Positions 47,028-59,126 of a stretch of 64,000 bases of DNA are shown here, in pieces. Source of the stretch: Panicum virgatum. Taxonomy: Eukaryota > Streptophyta > Magnoliopsida > Poales > Poaceae. The position numbers and the translations under genes are program-made. The notes under the pieces are model-generated. The model was not told the origin of the DNA and did not search any database. It worked only from the letters and a program-made list of their open reading frames with translations. How positions within the stretch are numbered: position 1 is the first letter of the stretch; each line of letters opens with the position of its first letter. The stretch covers positions 30,002,086-30,066,085 of the forward strand of contig NC_053140.1 in NCBI RefSeq assembly GCF_016808335.1, written 5' to 3'.

Positions 47028-48395
47028 ATGTCTTTGAAGAGGTCCCTTGTTCAAAGAGAATTGGATGATTCATCATCCGATGATGATGACTATGTGATAT
47101 TCTCAGCTGCTCAAATTGTACATACTTATTCCAATGCCAAAAGAAGTCATGGTGGCTCTGTCCTTGGCCATAGAGTTCTTTATCGGGACAGAAAAGGCGG
47201 CCACGAAAGGATGTTTCAAGATTATTTGGCGGTTAATCCAACATACACCCCTGAAATTTTTCGTCGAAGGTTGTTGTTCTTTCACTTCGGTTTGGTTTGT
47301 ATTATCTGCTGAATTATTGTTCGAGTGCTTAAAATTTAGTTTGTTTTCTTCAGGTACAGGATGTCTAGGGATCTTTTCGTACGTATAATGAATGCTGTTC
47401 TAGAAGCACACGATGATTACTTCGTTCGAAAAAGGAATGCGGCCAATACACTTGGATTGAGTTGCTTCCAAAAAGTCACTGCCGCTTTTCGTATGATCAC
47501 TTATGGGGTTCCAGCTGATGCAACCGATGAGTACGTTCGCATTGGCGAAAGTACTATACTCGAGTCACTACGTAGGTTTGTTGCTGCAGTTGTTGATATT
47601 TTTGAAGATGAATACCTGAGATATCCCAATGAGTCAGACACAGCACGCTTACTTGCAATGGGTGAGCGAAGAGGTTTTCCTGGAATGTTAGGGTCCATCA
47701 ATTGTATGCATTGGGTGTGGAAGAACTATCCTTATGAAAAACAAGGTCAGTACAAAGGTCATGTGGAAAAGCCCACTATCATTTTGGAGGCTATTGCTTC
47801 GCACAACCTTTGGATATGGCATGCCTTCTTTGGAATGCCTAGATCTCATAATGATATAAATGTCCTTCACCAGTCTCCTTTGTTTGAAAACTTGGCGGAA
47901 GGTACAGCTCCACAGGTGAACTATACTGTTAATGGTCATGATTATACGATGGGTTATTATCTTGCAGATGGTATATACCCCTCATGGGCTACTTTGGTGA
48001 AGTCCATCAGTCTTCCTATGGGGAACAAGAGGAAATATTTTGCTACAGCGCAAGAAGCAGCGAGGAAGGATGTCGAGAGAGCTTTTGGGGTTCTTCAATC
48101 TAGGTTCGCCATTGTTCGTGGACCAGCTCGCATTTGGGATACTGAGACACTAGGAATGATCATGAGGGCTTGTGTGATCATGCACAACATGATTGTTGAA
48201 GATGAAGGAGTCGTGGATCCTAACGAGCGATTCGAATACGGAGGTGACAATGTGCAACCTGATCATGGGCAGCCTACTCGTACACTTGATGAGTTTATTG
48301 ATGCACACAAAAGGATCAGAGACAAGGAAACACATATGCAGTTGAAAGAAGACCTCATCGAGCACCTTTGGAACCATTATACGGACTTGTATTAG
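47028..48395 (+). CDS. PIF/Harbinger transposase (DDE_Tnp_4), two exons, first catalytic Asp changed to Asn
   Basis: Exons 47028-47269 and 47354-48395 join in frame across a GT-AG intron, giving about 427 residues, normal for the family. ATG 47028 is preferred over the upstream TTG at 47022. An acidic N-terminus (SSSDDDDY) precedes the FRRRYRMSRDLF block created at the splice. The catalytic core has MLGSINCMHWVWKN, where the family normally has D in place of N (AAT for GAT), then YYLADGIYPSW (second Asp) and ARKDVERAFGVLQSRF (Glu). No stop or frameshift breaks it. The protein should still bind its partner or DNA but probably cannot cut. The sequence shows the substitution; loss of activity is inference. 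Confidence 0.92.
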
Positions 48396-48607
48396 CTGTA
48401 TATAAAATTTTATATATGAGACTCATGTATCCTGTCATCAAACATGTGTCCTGTCATTTAGACTCATGTATGCTTGTTTCGGTTGGTCATCAAACATGTG
48501 TCCTGTCATTTAGTTCACTGTCATTTCATTTGCTTGTTGTGGTCGCCAAATCAGCAGCAGCTAGCAGGTGGCTTCCAGGATCATTGCAGCTTGCAGGATC
48601 ATTGCAA

Positions 48608-48730
48608 TGAACATTCAGGTGCAGGTGGCAATATCATTCAGAAACATATATGAACATTCAGGTGCAGGTGGCAATATCATTCAGAAACATTCAGGTGCAG
48701 GTGGCAATATCATTCAGAAACATTCACAGC
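48608..48730. repeat. Tandem repeat of about 36-43 bp, three copies
   Basis: The word CATTCAGGTGCAGGTGGCAA with ATATCATTCAGAAA repeats three times between the two Harbinger genes. Function unknown. Confidence 0.9.
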
Positions 48731-48873
48731 AGTACCATAACATATATGATTATGCAATTCTTGCATTGACAATCACGAACAGAAACTAAGGTTCAGTAAA
48801 TGGATACATGAACTTCGATAAAAGTTGTGCTCAATAAAAAAACAAACTAAAGCTTTCAGGATTAGAACTAAAT

Positions 48874-49952
48874 TTAATTTGCCAAACGCCTAGCGACAAT
48901 CTTCTGTTGCATCGTCTCGTAGTATTGACGTTGTAGCGGGGTGAGGGAAGTCATGTCGATTGACATTATTTCTTTCTCCTCTTTAATCAATTCTGCTTCA
49001 GCTTTTTTTTCATCAATTGACACTCGCCTCTTCTCTATCTCTAGTGCAACCAGGAACCTCTCCTCTTTTGCCTTTTCCTTTTCTTTGTCTAAAGCCTCCT
49101 TCTTGGACCACATCTTGTCCAAAGCTTCCATGCAAGCGTCGCCACCATTGCCTCGCCTAAGTGCTTCTTTTGCCTTCTTTACCCCCGGTGGCCTTTTGCT
49201 TGCTTCGGTTTCTGGAGCAACTTCCTTTGCTGCATCTTCATCATTGTTGGTGCCTTCTGTATCCCTTGGTCTGGACTTCTGTTTTTTCTTGTTTGATAGT
49301 TTTTCCATCTCGGCAAGTTCAATCCTCTTGGTTTTCCACTTGTCCTCCTCCTTCAATATATTCCAACAATGTATAAGAGTAAATGACTTATTGTCATTGT
49401 CTAATTCCTGGTACAACTTGGATGCTTCTGAAATCTATTGAGAGAATTTGGCAATATATAAATGTGTAGTTCAAATAAACGAAATTGATTAAAGTAAATA
49501 TTCAACACATATTGTATACCTTGTCTTGGATAGTTTGTCCACTTTGATTCCTACGCTCAATCTTATCATAGCAACAACAATACTTGTTCACTTGTGACTG
49601 AATTGTCAGCCACCTATGCATAATGGAACTCTCCGTCCTCACAGCTGCAGTTTGCTTGTGTTCCTCAAAGAAAGCATGAACTCTACTCCAAAACGTGGAA
49701 CGAGATTGATTGGCACCGTTAATGGGATCTTTGCTAACATTCAACCAGCCAGAGCATATAACTTTGTCTTCCTTCCAATCAAAATTTTTTTGTCCTCTTC
49801 GATCCCTTTGTGTTGCGACTTGGCTGCACTTCCACATGGGCTTGTTGACCTTCGGAAGTACTGCCTTGTGTGATCGGAATGTTGAGGTCGTCCTCCATAC
49901 CACCATTATCTTGATTGAGAAGAATGTCTGTCAAGAATCCATCTCCTTCCAT
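48874..49952 (-). pseudogene. PIF/Harbinger Myb/SANT-like ORF1, frameshifted
   Basis: A minus-strand ATG at 49950-49952 opens MEGDGFLTDIL. The SANT/trihelix-like domain (FDWKEDKVICSGWLNVSKD, then FWSRVHAFFEEHK) follows after a T7 run (49785-49791) where one extra base shifts the frame. Exon 1 ends at 49520. A GT-AG intron (49435-49519) joins exon 2 in phase (QDK then ISEASKLYQELD). The C-terminus is a Lys/Glu-rich helix ending LTPLQRQYYETMQQKI and stop at 48874. In active Harbinger elements this protein binds the ends and recruits the transposase. Confidence 0.85.
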
Positions 49953-50019
49953 TTGAATGAGTCTACAAAAAAATAAGATCAATGACCAGAGCCCCCCTAG
50001 TGCAAAAAAATGAGATCAG

Positions 50020-50310
50020 AACTAGTCTGAACTAGACTGAACTTTAGTCTGAAACAATGGGCTCGCTCAATGATTTATTAACACTAGTAGCTTGGCTATA
50101 GTCTGAAAAAAATGAGATCAGTACTAGTCTGAACTAGTCTGAAATATAGTCTGAAATATAGTCTGAAAAAAATGAGATCGGACAATGGCAAATGGAAGGA
50201 GTTCTGCCGTTCTGGTCTCTAGTCTAAACCAATATGCTAGTCTGAACTAGTCTCAGTATCCCTAGTCTGAACCAATGAGATTGGGCTCTAAACCAATATG
50301 CTAGTCTACC
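50020..50310. repeat. Degenerate TAGTCTGAA minisatellite
   Basis: Around a dozen variants of CTAGTCTGAA with interspersed AAAAAATGAGATC words lie between the Myb-like gene and the right Harbinger terminus, possibly subterminal binding repeats. Confidence 0.75.
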
Positions 50311-51003
50311 AGAACCCTGCACAAATTCATCTCCCCCAAAGCTCTAAATTCAGATCCCTGCACAAGGCGTGAGCAGCAATTTACAGGGCAGCAGCAATTA
50401 CAGATCAAGGCCACCACCACTGGAACATATGAACCCTAGATTGACTACCAAATCAAGGGCAGCCGGGACCGGATGAAGGTGGCCACGCGCTTTGGCTCTG
50501 ACCTGTCGGCGGAGTGCGTCGTGGACTCCGCGTGCAAGCATGAGTACCCGGCCGCGCCACCGCAGGGCTGTCTACCACATCGACGGCCGCGTGCCAATCG
50601 ACACTCCGGCGACGGCGTCTTGGACTCCGTCGGCTTCGAGCCCATCGGAGAAACAGCGGCCAAGGAAAAATCAAAATCGAGGAGGAAGAACGAACCTGAC
50701 CTGGCGGCCTTGGCGAGGGGAGTGACGGGATCGATCTGCTGGGGAGGACAGGCGATGAAAAATGCTCGTGAGTGCGGGAGAGAGGCCGACGTCTTCGCGC
50801 GCTCGGGAGAAGTCGCGACGGGGCTGGATTTCGCTATGCGGAGTCGTATCCGCGCGCGGATATATGCGCGCCGGGAGGGGGATTTTTACCAAGTTAGTAA
50901 ATTTGCCAAGCTCTTTGCCAAGCTGTTGGACACCTAATTTTCTTTTTTTGCCAAAAAAATTAGGATGGCAAGTTAAAATGGGGAACTCTTGGAGATGCCC
51001 TTA

Positions 51004-52493
51004 GTAGCTAGATCGATAAAAGATTACTACTAACTATGCCGGCCTAGTAATAATGCGTCAAGTGAAGTCCATGAGTTGGTGTTGTCCATCTAGCTAAAAT
51101 GTAGCAGCACTCACATCTGTGATATCATTATGGAGTCGATTAGTGAGTCTACGGTTGATTCTCTTCGGATACGAAGAGAATTGTAAGATAAATAATGGTG
51201 TCTCCTATGTGCTTTTATCAATGCTATATGGATTTCGATGATTGCACTTGATAACAGTTCCAATTCATACCTAAAGCAACAACATGACGATAAAATTTTA
51301 TACTGTTCAAGACGATAGCAACTGCAAAGGAGATGATTTGAATTCCTCCAATTCATATTAGCAAATTAAAATCATATAAATACAACTACTTACGCAGTTT
51401 GTACAATGAAATACAGCACATTAAAATATATCTAGGACACGTTTAAACAACTGTCTAACCAAGTGTTTGCTTCACTAATAAAATACACTGTTAAAAAAAA
51501 AGATATATAGAGTTCTATAGACAATTGAAGACTTCTATAATGTAAAACAAGATGTAGGGTTCGCATCCCAAATTTACTAACTCCTAGAACATTAACGTAA
51601 TAACAAAATAGCCACTATAAATAACGTACGCAGCATTATGAAAAAAATATAAAGATATAGCGCAAAATAAAAAAAAAGTAAAAAAAGACAGTCGGACCTC
51701 GAGCTCGAACCCCTGATCTGCAGCAAGGGGCGACCGCTGCTTTCCGGTGGACCACGAGTGCCATAGCTGTTCATATCTTAAAACAAATTATTAAACCTTA
51801 TTATGACTACAGGTCCAACAATACTTTCGTGACATTCCTAGGATAAGATGACAACCCCCCAACACACACACAGAGACTGACTCCGCTGCCCAGGTGAACC
51901 CACAAGAAACCCTAAATCTTATCCACAGCCGACGGAAGCGGCGGCTAAAAGGAGGAAGGGCAGTAACTACATGAATCAAGTGTAGAGTCTACTGTTGGGT
52001 GTGTTTCGCTTTTTGAATCGATTTTCCTCCGTCTTGTAGCGCTTCAGGACGTCTGCGACTACTTGCTGCTTCATCCTACTGATCCGGACGAACAAAAAAA
52101 AGGTTTCTTTACCCGTGCCTTTTGCCTGTAATGATTAGCAATCTTCATAATGTATGAAACCGCGAATGGCACCAAGCAACCCTGGTTAGTTTTAGCGGGT
52201 TAGTCGGCGTGAAATGGCGGATGTATTATTTCACTCCGTCTCAACTCCTCACATTCTAATTAAGATTTTGAGCAGCTTTCTGTGTCATGATAAAAAACAA
52301 TGGAAATTTGCCACTGCCTAATCCGCTGCAACTAGCGTTTTCCATAAATGACAGAAAAAAAGAGTGGATATTACTAAGATGAACAAATACAAATAACTTT
52401 TCCTGCAGAAATGTTGTGGTTTTGTCTCATGTTTATATTATCAGAATATGGAAGTCCTACTAAAATATTGTTATCATTCCACATTATTTTAGG
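51004..52493. other. Non-coding stretch between Harbinger and the Athila-like remnant
   Basis: No gene is visible. At 51700-51765 the minus strand carries a GGGGTTCGAGCTC word that resembles a tRNA B box, perhaps a SINE or tRNA-derived scrap, but the rest does not fold as a tRNA by eye. The part 51800-52493 may be leader or LTR of the following gypsy remnant; I could not fix an LTR boundary. Confidence 0.4.
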
Positions 52494-53781
52494 ATGGCAC
52501 ATGCTGAACGTTTCCTTCCGCTTGAGCTCATGCCTTATGTCTTTATTGGCATTGCCCAAGGCAACATAGATCTTGCTGAGTTGCACGACTCCGATGGAAA
52601 TACTAGGTTTGACATCAAATTTAAGCCAACTGCAAGACGTTCACCCATCCGGGGAAGTGAAATGGATATCTTTGATTCTACCTCAACCCCCGCTATCCAT
52701 GGGCAGCTGTCCCTTCATCAGCTCTTTGCACCCAAGAGCGAGTTCTACGTGCCACCAGCACCCGCTGACCCAATTCTTTCCACTAGCTTTGAGCTCAGCT
52801 CAGGCTTCATAGCTTTAGTTCAGGAAAATTCCTTTTCAGGAAGGGATTGTGAAAACTCCTACCATCATCTACGCGAATTTGAGCAAGTGTGCTCGTGCTT
52901 GAAAAGTTTGGCCATGACACATGAATCTCTTAAATGGAAATTGTTTCCTTTCTCCTTTTGGATGAAGCGAAATAATGGTACATTCGTGTCGCAGGATGCG
53001 TGAATGGAAGGTGGATTGAACTCAGGAACAGATTCTGTTCCGCATTCTTTCTGCTTTCCCGTATATGTGCTCTGCGAGCGGAGGTTTTGACCTTCCGCAA
53101 GAACGACAAGGAATCTATCGGTGGAGCATGGGCCCGATTTTCCTTAATGGCTCAGTCAGGCACTAACTTGTCATTACCCGAGCATTTATTGCTCCAGCAT
53201 TTTTATGCGGGTCTTGACAAGGAGTCTGCACACCACCTCGATCTCACTTCTGGAGATTCCTTTGCTCATCTATCTCCAATCAAAGGTAGAGAAGTCCTTA
53301 ATAGGATTTTGGACAGAACTTCTTTCATTTGCATTCACGAGCCAATCCCAGCAGAACCCGAGGTGCGTCAAGAGGAAGTACCACCAGTCGAATCTGAACC
53401 TTTAGAAAGCCAATATGTAGATTCGACTCTTGAACCCTCTCCTGAACTTAAACCCGAGACACCAGAGGAAGAGGACCCTCTACCCCTGGAGTTTCTTTGA
53501 AGATTCGAGGATGATCTTTTTGAGGATTTTGGAAACACCTGGAATACTTCTATTGGAAGCGACCACCAGTCTCAGTCACTCCTGTGGACCCCCCGAGGAG
53601 GAGCACATCCGACACACCATTCAGGAGTTGACAGCCGTAATGAGCAACAAATGGCTATGGGAAGGAGAGTCATCCTTGGATCATATCCAAATTGATTCTC
53701 CCTCCTCATCCTTTCGTTGTCACATAAAGGATCATGACGTGGAAGCTCTCTATAACCCCACAATATTTGAGATCATGTTGC
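52494..53781 (+). pseudogene. gag: Athila-like Ty3/gypsy gag-protease remnant, frameshifted
   Basis: ATG 52494 opens a frame with an N-terminal region, then the gag core (FELSSGFIALVQ, FSGRDCENSYHHLREFEQVC near 52840). The frame changes near 52990 and continues WIELRNRFCSAFF, GAWARFSLMAQSG and LLQHFYAGLDKES (53020-53230), the PF03732 pattern of Athila-type gags. An acidic Pro/Glu-rich tail ends at 53500. Another frame (about 53580-53781) resembles the start of the protease region (CHIKDHDVEALYNPT). At 53782 it is cut by an LTR. The remainder should lie right of the window. Confidence 0.75.
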
Positions 53782-53791
53782 TGTTGGCATC

Positions 53792-55315
53792 TGTTGGCAC
53801 CTACCAACGTCACCACTGAGCAGACAGTGATGACTCCCATGGCATGTATTTCATGAACCACGAACAAATCCACAAGCGCACGGAATACCGATGCAACATT
53901 TTACCCGGGAGTATACCAGGGTGTCATTTATATTTCCGCAGGGAAGGCGGCGAATGGAAGTACATAAGCTAGTTAATTAACTGATCTAGATTGGATATTC
54001 AATTGCATAAATAGGAGTAAGATAGATAACATGGTAGGAGGTAGTGTGACACACACAAACTACCCTCAGAGATAAATAAATAAAAGATGCTATAGGCAGG
54101 GAGAAAGGCAAAAGTTAGAGCTCGAGTCAGATGTGCTAAGCTAGCTATATCTATGCTATCTTATGGTTAGATTGTCAAAGATTAAACTAGTACAACAGGG
54201 AGACCGCTCCTATAGCTGATGGGAGAAACCCGTTCACATATGCGGCTTTATGTACCTCCTACCCCCCAATCCGAACGTGGAGGATTACTAGGGCTCGGGC
54301 AGGGCTGTCACCACCTGCTGGCTACCTCTCAATTCATGGAAAAGGATGACATCCAGCAACACTTAGCTAGTCTAGACACCACATCTACATTAGTAAGCGA
54401 TACTCTTGCATCCCGTGCAGAGCCCACACCCTCCGGATAGACAGACATCACACTAGAGCAAACATACAAATATTGGAACAGTTGCCAGAGTTCTAAGGCC
54501 AATATGTTAACCATCGCAAGCAGAGGTCAATCATGCAATGCAAGCATCGAATGATAACGCAACCAGATCACGAAGTATATATCCGATAACTCAGAACATA
54601 CTTCAAGCAAATATCGGTAATCATAGTCTAATTCGATTACAAATGACAAAGAATTACAAGAGAGGACTAGAGATGAACCCATACTAGAACTCCCGAGCAA
54701 CTCCGGGGACTCGATGACTCCTAGACTTCTTCTAAACTCCACTAAGCCTATAGACTAAGCAAGAGAGAGCTCTTGAGGTTTGTGAGAGGTGTGGTGTGTG
54801 TGTGTGTTTCATTCCTTACCCTCTCCCCTTGTATTTATAGGAGGGAGCCACGGCGTTTCTGCTGCTCTTCCACAGCAAACCGACGTAGAGGACCAGTGGG
54901 GAGGTGACATGTGGCAAGGTTGAGGCGGTGGGGCCCGTGGGCCCGGTTGGCCGACCGGGCTGGTCGGCCGATGGCCCACAGCTGTCCACCGCCCCCAGCT
55001 TCGTTCAGCAGGATGTCCTGGGCCTCCTCTTTCCAAACTTTGGGGCATGGCCTGTCCTAAGCTGGTTTGGCGTGGTCTTTGGGCTTCACTTGGTCCGTAT
55101 GAGCTTGAATCGGTGCTCTGATATTTTTTGTGATTTTATGTCGGGCCAAAGTGTCCTTGCAACCAGCATTTTAGCTCAAAAATACAATTTGCATTTTTTA
55201 GAGGTAAAGTGTGGTTTAGGAGTTTATTTGGATAAAGTTACGTGTAAGAAATGCAAACTCACATGATTTTCTAATCAAGTTGACGCCTAGAAATAATCAT
55301 TAGTGAGCGTCAACA
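53792..55315 (-). repeat. 3' LTR of the Athila-like element
   Basis: Collinear with 59127-60632, with scattered substitutions and small indels. The minus-strand TATAAATA lies at 54832-54839. No gene inside. Confidence 0.9.
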
Positions 55316-55938
55316 AGATCCCCCAAGCTGTCCTTTGCTCGTCCCGAGCAAAGCAGGACAAATCAGGTTGTTGATCAGAAAATCACTTTGACTCTTACCT
55401 ACCTGTCATGTCATAGCTTATAGCAAAGATATTCATCTGTAAGCTTAAATGAGTTGGCTCTCATACCTTTGCCCTAGTACCTTACTCATCCATTGGGCTT
55501 TTTAGCTATCTCCTTGTCTTGGGCTGTTGAGAGTTAGAATGGCTCATAGAGCAATACTTACTTGTTCGTAGATCTGCAATCCATCTGGAGATATTTTTGA
55601 AGATTTTCAAAAATGTGGCTAAGTTCTCCAAAATGATTCTCTCGAAGCACTCAACTTTTATTATCCTCACCAGGGCAGTAATTGCCTTCGGTCTTCCCTA
55701 CTATGGATAAAGCTTTCGTGGAGCTCAAGGTAGGATAAGAACAGGGCATACTTGCATTCCATATATTATAAAGTCAAAGAGCGGATCCATAGAGAAACAA
55801 GTCATGCAATCTCGATCAAAGGGGTGCAAGTGTATGGATAGATGGGTAGATGGGATGGCTTACTCCTCAAGGTATTGGTTTTCTCTCTCTTTTATCATCC
55901 CTTGATTTTTTTTTGAGACATGGTTACCCCCTTTTTCT

Positions 55939-56000
<62 letters not shown>

Positions 56001-56775
56001 GGGCCATGTTTCTTTAGCATGCCATCTTTTCTCTTTTCGGGGCAACCATAATCTAATACTATATTTTATCTCAGGTATGTTTCAAGAGAGAGCTTGTCAA
56101 AACATGGAGTATTTATTGGTGGATGGTAGTGGTGCTAGTTCCCATTGTAGGAATGTCGCAAAATGGATGTATGTGTACGTGCTCATGATCGAGAAAGCAT
56201 GAAGAGGTTTTCACTAGGGTCACAAAATTTGACAAAACTCAACAGAATGACAAGCAACATATGTATAAAGTTTCTCATTGTGTATGACATATGGCTCTGG
56301 TAGAACTTTGCTTATCACTGAGGAACTTACCTTTTTGAACTTTTCGAAAACAAAAACTCCAGATTTCAAGCTTCACTAGAAGAAGGTTGCACGGCTTCAT
56401 TTACTATATCTAACTCACAACAACTTAGACTTAGATCAAGCATGCACAACCCACAGGACTTTTAGGTTCATGGCAAAGAGTTTGACATAGCCAACGGACT
56501 TAAACTTAAGAGAACTCTTTAGCCAAAAACTAGACATATCAGGCAAGACAGAATAAAGCAAAACTCATCCTTTAAACTCTCACGAGAAGTTAAACACATT
56601 CTTATCACGCCTGATAAATGGGAAATAAAGTAGTAAATATTTATTTTGTTTTGAAAGTTTTTATCAATTTTTTTGAAAAGCAAATAAAGAGATACAGTTG
56701 ACTTAGGGGAGGGAACCTCCCCCAAGCTAGCTCTTGGTTTAGGATCCGAAAAGCAGGACCTTTCTCCATACCTGA
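55316..56775 (-). other. 3' untranslated interior of the Athila-like element with (TC)n tract
   Basis: No coding motif between protease and the polypurine tract, where RT and integrase would be expected in a full element. A TC microsatellite of about 28 units spans 55942-55998. Confidence 0.75.
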
Positions 56776-58836
56776 TCAGGTTGAGGTCATTTCTTCCATA
56801 CCTGGAAAAGTAGTAGCGGGCGATGACATCTTCTTCTTCTTGTGCCACACCTTTTTGGTCTTCTTTAGTGGCGTAGGTGGCGCAGGAGTAGGATCCTCGG
56901 GTGTAGGGTAGATGATCTCTAGATTTTCCCACACGGTGTTGGTGATGAAATCAGGGGTCTTTTGGTCATCTTCTACTGGCTCAGTTGGGGGATCGTGAAT
57001 CTCCCAATCTTCCCAGGCTGGCTCGGAAGGAGAGTGATGGATATCCAAATTTTTCCAACCGGGCTTAGCCCATAACCCTTGCTTTTCGCTATCTTCGTGT
57101 ATCAGAAACATTTCCCTCTTGTTCTGAAACTTGAATCTCATGGTTTTCCCCATGATGCAGAGGCTGATCTTTCCTGATTCGACATCAATTCTGGCATTTG
57201 TGTCTCTTAGAAATGGTCGCCCAAATATGAGCGGAATTCTGAGATCTCCCTCCATATAGAGGACCACGAAGTCCGCGAGTATGAAAGTGTTCCTAGCTTT
57301 TACCAAGAGGTTCTCTACGACTCCCTCGGGATACCTCATGGTAGAGTCTGCCAGCTGCACACACATAGTGGTAGGGGAAAGTGCCGGATAGCTAAGCTTC
57401 TCGAATTTTACCTTGGGCATGATATTGACACTTGCTCCAAGGTCGCAGAGAGCGTGATCGAAGTTGCTATCGAAGATTGAGAAACTGATCACTGGTGTTC
57501 CAGGATCCTCTCATATAGTGGCTGCTAGTTCACCCCACGCACTCCTTCTCGGTCGCGTGAGTTTCTCTGCATAGCTGGTGAAGGGTGATCTGCTAGATGG
57601 CTTCTCCCACTAAGCGGTCATGGCGTTAACGCTCTCTAGGGTAGATTCGGGTTGCCCCGAGATCTTTCCTAATTCAGCAGCAGGGATAGTAGCGGCCAGC
57701 GAAGCCAATTGATTTTCAAGCATTTTGTTGAAATTCAGCTAGTTCTTGATGGCAGTGGAGAGGCCATCCATCTTGGCATGGATAGTATCCATGGATTTGT
57801 CGCTAGCGGCCAACTTCTTCTGAAGGGACTCATTGATCTTTGCTTGGCCGTAGACAAGATCCCTCAAGGTAGGCGGATTAGGATTGAAAGAATTTGAATT
57901 CTCATTACCTCCTTGATAATGTGGGCATGGTTGATTCCACCCCTGACCTCCTTGTAGGCGAAACCCATTGTTGTTGTCATTAAGATACATGGCTTCTTCT
58001 AGGGTTTCTGGGCAATTATCACCTGAATGTCCAACATTCCCGCAGACCTCACATGTCATGCGAGCTTCCAAGGCTTGAAGTGTCTACATCTGAGCCTTGT
58101 CTTGGGAATAATCCTCAAATTTCTTGATGAGGAGATCAATTTTCATAGCGAGCATGTCAGTCTCCTTGATGAAGTGCATGCCTCGCTGACGTGGTTGGAG
58201 ATGATCATCGCTCCAACCTTGGTTGTACACCATCTTCTCGTTTAATGTCGTAGCTCGTTCAATGGTCAGCGAGAAGAAAGCTCCACCCGCAGCGGCATCC
58301 ACAAGATCACGGGAAGATTGAGTCAACCCGTTGTAGAAGTTATGAAGAATGAGCCAACTGTCCATTCTATGGTGTGGACACGCAAGGATGTACTCCTAAA
58401 GTCTCTCCCAATCTTCAGGAATTGACTCATTAGATGCCTGCTGGATACTCAAAATTCTCCCACGAAGAGCATTGGTCTTGCCCGTCGGGAATTAATTTGC
58501 AAGGAACGCCTTGGCACATTTGTCCCAGGTGTCCACAGCGGTCTTGTTAGCATAAAACCACTGCTTTGCTCTCCCCAGAAGAGAGAACGGAAACAGACAA
58601 AGCTAGATCGCATCCTAAGATACTCCCTTAATAACAAAAGTATTGCAGAGCTCCAAGAACTGTTGGAGATGAGCACTTGCATCCTTATTGGCCTTGCCAC
58701 AGAAAGGGCTGGCCTGCACCATCGTGATAAGACCCGTCTTGATCTCAAAATTCTCTCCCCTAGTGTTAACCTCAGGTTCGGTGGGAACCTGGTTAGCAGA
58801 AGGGGCGGAGTAATCACGGTGTGTCTTCTGGGCCAT
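56776..58836 (-). pseudogene. gag-pro: Athila-like gag-protease, several in-frame stops
   Basis: One minus-strand frame runs from MAQKTHRDYSAPS (58836) through the gag core (FCGKANKDASAHLQQFLELC, then FYNGLTQSSRDLVDAAAGG near 58320) and a CCHC knuckle (CEVCGNVGHSGDNC near 58060) to an aspartic protease. The protease active site reads CDLGASVNIMP near 57440 and is followed by FGRPFLRDTNARIDV near 57215. The frame ends with an acidic linker at 56776. Stops in the same frame lie just after 58620 (two TAG), near 58490 (TAA), near 58400, near 58085 and in 57500-57740. Many are one transition from CAG, TGG or CGA, as expected for decay of methylated DNA. Confidence 0.85.
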
Positions 58837-59126
58837 AGCTTGAGAAGCTTACGGTGCTCGGATGACTGGTTCGGCTGCCGAGAGTGAGATCTGAGGAGAC
58901 ACGACATGAGGACGAACTATTCTCAAGAGTGACTATGGATTAGGCTAGAAATTTTGCGGCAAGTCGAAACCAGTCATACACTACCCTGTTTTCATATCAA
59001 CGAAAGACAGAAAACAAAGCCAAGTTAGCCTGTTTAGCAAGCGAATACTAATTTTGATTTTGTTCATAACTTTTGCCTATGTAACTTCAATCTATGCCTT
59101 TCCCCGCAACGGCACCAAAAATTTCT
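58837..59126 (-). other. Leader and primer site of the Athila-like element
   Basis: Untranslated stretch ending at the tRNA-Asp-like primer site 59101-59116 ahead of the 5' LTR. The long overlapping frame 58449-58907 is a shadow of gag. Confidence 0.75.

Larger units (their letters stand above)
46507..51000. mobile_element. Complete PIF/Harbinger transposon, 4.5 kb, TTA duplication
   Basis: The ends GGGCATCTCCAAGTGTTTGCC and GGGCATCTCCAAGAGTTCCCC are inverted, flanked by TTA at 46504-46506 and 51001-51003. Two convergent genes are inside, as is standard for the superfamily: a DDE transposase on the plus strand and a Myb/SANT-like protein on the minus strand. Subterminal sequence contains further TTTGCCA words. 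Both genes carry changes expected to disable them. Confidence 0.95.

Noticed and set aside
51700..51765. Minus-strand tRNA or SINE
   Set aside because: A single GGTTCGA word with no acceptor stem or A tail that I could confirm.
58449..58907. 152-codon minus-strand frame
   Set aside because: Overlaps the gag frame, which matches known gag words; the alternative has Arg/Ser/Leu-rich shadow composition.
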